From: Desulfogranum marinum | GTDB lineage: Bacteria; Desulfobacterota; Desulfobulbia; Desulfobulbales; Desulfobulbaceae | DNA: 64,000 nucleotides | Assembly: GCF_016918565.1 (NCBI RefSeq) | Contig: NZ_JAFFQD010000018.1 | Span: 1 to 64,000 of the forward strand | Direction of reading: 5' to 3' | Shown here: positions 60,452 to 64,000 of the stretch, piece after piece | How positions within the stretch are numbered: position 1 is the stretch's first letter | How the letters are laid out: each line of letters opens with the position of its first letter | Notes under the pieces: generated by a model | The model's database searches: none | Told to the model about the DNA's origin: nothing | Seen by the model: only the letters and a program-made list of their open reading frames with translations | Program-made: the position numbers and the translations under genes

Positions 60452-60782
60452 TTAGCCTCTTCCAAAGAATCTATGAGGGATTCCAGGTATAACCATACTA
60501 TGATAGACACCGGAGTTATTGTAAATTTAAGACCGCTGTGTTAGCTGAGACACATTTTTTAAACGGCAACCAAATAAGGCGTGCATCTTCCTTTAGCAAC
60601 TGGTCGGGAGGACTTGAGAAAAAGAGAGACTCCATCACTTCTTACATTTATTTCTAGTTAGAGGAAACAAAGAAACAAACACCGTTAAGAAACTACCCCT
60701 GGAAAAAATTGGATTTTTTTAACAGCACTTATCCGAATTAAAGCCACAGATATCTACAGTAGTAGGAAAAATGCAATAAAAC
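60452..60782. other. Gene-free gap between the kinase-like gene and the ABC exporter
   Basis: A 331-base stretch on the minus strand. One short open frame (60516-60635, 39 codons, with AAGAAG ahead of the ATG) reads SPPDQLLKEDARLIWLPF; it looks protein-like but is too short to trust. No T-run terminator was found after the ABC gene, and a promoter for 60451 must lie here. Nothing else recognised. Confidence 0.45.
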
Positions 60783-62588
60783 CTAGCCTTCAAGTTTTTT
60801 AATATCTTGAAAATATTTTGAGTTTTCAGCTAGTTCATTGTAGGTACCATGAGCTACAATTTCCCCCTTATCCAGAACAAAAATTTCATCGCACTTCTGT
60901 AAAGTAGTTAGCCTGTGTGCTATCATTAATATTGTTTTCTTGCTGGACAGGTTATCTATAGCCTGCATAATAGCATTCTCAGTGAGACCATCCAATGCGC
61001 TTGTTGCTTCATCAAGAATCAGGACCTCTGGATCGTGATAAAGTGCACGTGCCAGACCAATACGTTGCTTTTGCCCACCACTTAAACGGATGCCGCGCTC
61101 ACCAACAACAGTATCATACGATGCTGGTAATTCTGTCATTACGAAGTCATGTAAATTCGCTATTTTTGCGACTTCAATTACCATTCCCATGTCAATATCT
61201 TCTTCCGGAACTCCAAGCGCTATATTTTTAGCAACACTCTCATCAGTTAAAAAAATATCCTGAGGCACATAACCGATCTTTTTTTGCCAAATTTTGACGT
61301 TTGCCTCACAAATCAAAGTATTATCAACAAGAAGGTTACCATGCTGGGGAGAAAGAAGGCCAAGTATGATATCAATGATTGTGGTTTTTCCAGATCCGGT
61401 AGGTCCTGCAAAGCCAACTGTTGTTCGGCCTGGAATATAAAGATTGAACTGCTTTAAAACTGGTGAATCCTGACCAGGATATGCAAAGTGTACATCATCC
61501 AAACGTATACTCTGTCCCCGCAAGCAGAGCATTTCTTTCTCATTACCTGAAGTGATATTGTCTCTCGCATCAACTGAACGTGAAATATCCTCGTGTAGAA
61601 TATCTAGCGCAGGTAAAGCATAACGAATATTCGCAGCCTTGGTAAAAATAGTTTGCATGGCCGGCATCAAACGGTAACCAGCAAAAGCATACAAAGAAAG
61701 GATTGGTATCACCTGTTCCAGATCTTTTTTAGTGGCCAGGAAATAAAGAATAATGATGAGAACACCACCAAAAGCAATGATCTCAAAAGCATATTTCGGC
61801 AATTGTGCGACGATAGCTTTTTTTGCAAAATTATATGAAACACGATAGGAGTGTATGGAAAACTGATCTAAAAAAAATTTTTCCCTCCCCAGTACTCGTA
61901 AAACCTTAATACCACTCAAGGCTTCACTAGCAAACCTGAAACGTTTTTTATTGGCTTTCGCTCTTTCCCACCCTATCCTGCTTAGCATCTTTCCACTAAT
62001 CAGGAATAAAGTACAGTATGCACTACCTAAAGTGATTGAAACAATAATAGCCAATGTTGGTTCCATGGCTACCAAAAATAGAAAAATAAAAAGTATGACC
62101 ACTCCATTTTTGACAATCATCAAAAGCGGATTGAGAACACCAACAATAATAAGTTGCACCTCGTCCAAAATATTTTTTTCCAACTCTGCTGTGTTACGAT
62201 TCAGAAAAAAAACATATGGTTCGTATAGATACTTGGCGAACAATCGTCTCGCAAGACTATGATTACGCATCCATGAAAAACGAAAAATCCACCAGGTTAT
62301 CACCGCAGTACTAAGATTACTGACAACCAACACAAAAAGTACGATCCCCCCTAGTGTCAGCAAAAAGGCATTATCAGATTGAAAATGAAGGACAGAATAG
62401 AACCAGGCCAACCAGTCATTACTCACTATGACATCTGGGTTTGCGACGACGGTCACAAAAGGCATGATTGAGCCGATACTAGCTACTTCGATGCAGGCAA
62501 GCAAAATCATTGCAATAAATAGCCAATACATCTCCCTTCGTTCAGCCGCAGAGAGCAGCTCAAGCATTTTAGTTACGAAAACAAACAT
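60783..62588 (-). CDS. ABC exporter, PglK/MsbA-like (possible lipid-linked glycan flippase)
   Basis: A 601-residue half-transporter. Six membrane segments (about 15-340) are followed by an ATPase domain with Walker A GPTGSGKTT near 402-410, signature LSGGQKQRIGLARAL near 504-518 and Walker B VLILDEATSALD near 526-537. The N-terminus (ERREMYWLFIAMILLACIE) resembles PglK-type exporters of lipid-linked oligosaccharides. In a cluster without a clear Wzx protein it is the best candidate for moving the glycan across the membrane. AGGAG is only two bases ahead of the ATG, tight spacing. Confidence 0.85.
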   Translation of the reverse strand: MFVFVTKMLELLSAAERREMYWLFIAMILLACIEVASIGSIMPFVTVVANPDVIVSNDWLAWFYSVLHFQSDNAFLLTLGGIVLFVLVVSNLSTAVITWWIFRFSWMRNHSLARRLFAKYLYEPYVFFLNRNTAELEKNILDEVQLIIVGVLNPLLMIVKNGVVILFIFLFLVAMEPTLAIIVSITLGSAYCTLFLISGKMLSRIGWERAKANKKRFRFASEALSGIKVLRVLGREKFFLDQFSIHSYRVSYNFAKKAIVAQLPKYAFEIIAFGGVLIIILYFLATKKDLEQVIPILSLYAFAGYRLMPAMQTIFTKAANIRYALPALDILHEDISRSVDARDNITSGNEKEMLCLRGQSIRLDDVHFAYPGQDSPVLKQFNLYIPGRTTVGFAGPTGSGKTTIIDIILGLLSPQHGNLLVDNTLICEANVKIWQKKIGYVPQDIFLTDESVAKNIALGVPEEDIDMGMVIEVAKIANLHDFVMTELPASYDTVVGERGIRLSGGQKQRIGLARALYHDPEVLILDEATSALDGLTENAIMQAIDNLSSKKTILMIAHRLTTLQKCDEIFVLDKGEIVAHGTYNELAENSKYFQDIKKLEG

Positions 62589-62714
62589 ATCTCCTACAAG
62601 ACCTTTCTCTTTATATTACCAATAATAATCTTGGACATCGACTCACTTAAATTAAATTTACAGCTAATATCAACGTAGCATAAAGCAAAGCAAAGTTTAC
62701 TACGACTTCAACGT

Positions 62715-62738
62715 TAGGCACAGGACCTTCTGTGCCTA
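62715..62738. other. Perfect 9-bp hairpin
   Basis: TAGGCACAG (62715-62723) and CTGTGCCTA (62730-62738) are exact complements with a six-base loop. No T-run follows on either strand. It lies about 130 bases upstream of the ABC exporter and next to repeat copy B; it could be a transposon end, an operator or an RNA structure. Confidence 0.55.
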
Positions 62739-62758
62739 CTCACCCTTAAATCCTGGCT

Positions 62759-62843
62759 AAAATGTTCACAAGCGGAACAATTAGCAGATAAGCTCCGACT
62801 CCGATACATCGGTATGCTGAGCGGGCAGATCTTGGAGGGTTGG
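62759..62843 (-). repeat. Dispersed repeat, copy B
   Basis: Partner of copy A at 46609-46693 (71 of 85 positions identical by hand alignment). The orientation is the same. The inverted repeat is longer here: CCGAT AC ATCGG. Sequence outside the 85 bases does not match copy A. Confidence 0.6.
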
Positions 62844-63234
62844 GACTCTGCTGAAAAGACACTCTGCCGAGGTATTTATATCGTGAAATGGTGGGCAACA
62901 TTACCAGCATCGTTCAAAAAATACCAAGATAAACGCGACGAGTCCCCAGCGTGACACAATTCGTGCAACAACTCGAGGCTGTCCGCTCCGTATCGGTTCT
63001 TCGCAGGTACACCTACCAGACAGGAGGGCTAGTTTAAATTTCCGGAATCCAGCTTTTAATACACCACTTTATTGAAACCAAACAGATGACAAGAAATAAC
63101 AATTGGACAAGCTTATAGGATGTAAGTTTAGTCTTATTTTTTCAAAATCTTGCTCAAAAATACGAATTGACACTATTGATTTATAATTTCTCCTATGCCG
63201 CTTCCATTTCCGACCTTCATAGAAAAACGTTTTG

Positions 63235-64000
63235 CTATCTTCGGAAATAGTACTCCATCTCTCCATACACCCGCTCATATAAAGCGGCAATGGTTTCAAA
63301 AGAGTAGCGTTTCACCATTTCTTCCCTTGCCCTTTTACCCAACCGAATTCTCAGTTGACGATCAACAATTAGTTGCTCCAGGCTCCCAACAAGGTCCGAA
63401 AGATTATCTTTCTCAAATAAAAGACCTGTCTCATGGTCAACAACCAGATCGCAGTTTCCTCCGATATGTGAGGCCACCACCGGCAATTCTGCGGCCATGG
63501 CTTCCATGAGGGCATTGGGAAATCCTTCTAAACGGGAAGGAAAAACAAAAACATCACAATTAGCTAAGAAAAACTGCGGCCTATCGCTTTCTCCCAAAAA
63601 GAGAACTCGCTCCACCCCCTGTTCTACGACCTGGTTCTTGATTTCCTCTTCAACAGAATCAATTTGGCCAGCCCCACTGCCCAGAATAAGCAAGTACCAT
63701 TCAGGATTTTGATTGTACAACCGCTGCCATGCATCGATCAGCAAATCAACGCCCTTGCGCTGAACCAAACGACCACTAAATAGCACCAGCTGTGCCGTTA
63801 ACTCCACCCCTATAGACTCTCGAAACTGTTGGCGTTTTAAAGGGTTAGACTCCCTGTAAAAACGTTTACCGTCGACAGCATTGGGAAGAGAGACCATTGC
63901 TTGTTTAGGGAAACCGATACTATCGAGCTCTTCTCTAATTTCACTTGTCATGCAAACCACAGCAGTGGACTGCTTAAACAACCATAACAAGCCTCGACCA
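63235..64000 (-). CDS. GT4 family glycosyltransferase, 5' part outside the window
   Basis: The reading frame is open to the right window edge, so the true start lies beyond base 64000. The visible 250 or so residues are the end of the GT-B N-terminal domain (AVVCMTSEIREEL) and the whole C-terminal domain: QLVLFSGRLVQRKGVDLLIDAW, VLFLGESDRPQFF, and VFPSRLEGFPNALMEAMAAELPVVAS, the classic EX7E donor block. Typical length would need about 100-150 more N-terminal residues. It is the last glycosyltransferase seen in the cluster. Confidence 0.9.
   Translation of the reverse strand, partial: GRGLLWLFKQSTAVVCMTSEIREELDSIGFPKQAMVSLPNAVDGKRFYRESNPLKRQQFRESIGVELTAQLVLFSGRLVQRKGVDLLIDAWQRLYNQNPEWYLLILGSGAGQIDSVEEEIKNQVVEQGVERVLFLGESDRPQFFLANCDVFVFPSRLEGFPNALMEAMAAELPVVASHIGGNCDLVVDHETGLLFEKDNLSDLVGSLEQLIVDRQLRIRLGKRAREEMVKRYSFETIAALYERVYGEMEYYFRR

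Larger units (their letters stand above)
62589..63234. other. Gene-poor region with hairpin, repeat copy B and coding debris
   Basis: About 646 bases with no clear gene. It contains a strong 9-bp hairpin (62715-62738), repeat copy B (62759-62843), a 51-codon minus-strand frame (62746-62901) through the repeat, and a GC-richer patch at about 62930-63035. That patch is open on the plus strand as RVPSVTQFVQQLEAVRS, like the tail of a broken gene. Probably the scar of one or more mobile elements. Confidence 0.5.

Noticed and set aside
60516-60635. 39-codon frame as a gene
   Set aside because: Too short and with only a moderate ribosome site; mentioned in the gap entry only.

Overview
The window is one long surface-glycan (extracellular polysaccharide or O-antigen type) biosynthesis region of a Gram-negative bacterium, AT-leaning and dense in genes. 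The GDSL protein with a Cys-Phe-Ile 'CFI-box' C-terminus, the AlgI/AlgJ-type O-acetylation pair and the HprK-like/PqqD-like cassette suggest a Desulfobacterota (Desulfobulbales-like) genome. That placement is inference from family habits; no rRNA, tRNA or other marker gene lies in the window. I found no insertion sequence with an intact transposase and no CRISPR array.

Layout. 1-915: a possible 3' end of a plus-strand gene, a bidirectional terminator and a Bax-inhibitor-1 membrane protein, probably the edge of the housekeeping chromosome. 1103-15591 (minus): a polyprenyl-phosphate sugar-1-phosphate transferase, four GT2 glycosyltransferases, two flippase-like UPF0104 membrane proteins (one fused to a TolB-like propeller), a hexapeptide acyltransferase, a polytopic membrane protein, a GDSL hydrolase, a BNR-like secreted protein and a DUF2142/GT-C-like protein. 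15689-17071 (plus): a paralogue of the polytopic protein at 10341. 17073-29722 (minus): GT2 enzymes, a large HAD protein, a membrane protein with a degenerate spermidine-synthase-like domain, the AlgJ/AlgI-like O-acetylation pair and an asparagine synthase. 30086-37543 (plus): a divergent operon with a good sigma70-type promoter, holding a metal-hydrolase-like protein, a GT4, a second asparagine synthase, a GlpD-like oxidoreductase, a methyltransferase and an NAD-dependent epimerase. 37530-46474 (minus): an alpha/beta hydrolase, a Tat-like exported protein, a nucleotidyltransferase / HprK-like kinase / PqqD-like cassette and a 1,233-residue double glycosyltransferase. 46822-64000 (minus): two small exported proteins, UDP-glucuronate decarboxylase, GalE, GT4 enzymes, a surface-carbohydrate protein, the NeuA/NeuC/NeuB sialic-acid set, GT8-like enzymes, kinase-like proteins, an ABC exporter and a truncated GT4.

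How it fits together (inference). The sugar-phosphate transferase starts a lipid-linked glycan. GalE, the UDP-glucuronate decarboxylase and NeuA/B/C supply UDP-Gal, UDP-xylose and a CMP-nonulosonic acid. Many glycosyltransferases extend the chain, and asparagine synthases, acyltransferases and AlgI/AlgJ-like proteins decorate it with amide and acetyl groups. The PglK-like ABC exporter may move it across the membrane. I saw no clear Wzx or Wzy protein.

Most worth following: the 39690-42711 cassette (exported Tat-like protein, nucleotidyltransferase, HprK-like kinase, PqqD-like protein); a shared ectodomain on a GT-C-like protein and an alpha/beta hydrolase 22 kb apart; seven 38-residue FDxxYY repeats between two glycosyltransferase domains; a 52-codon gene at 52446-52604; and an 85-bp dispersed repeat.
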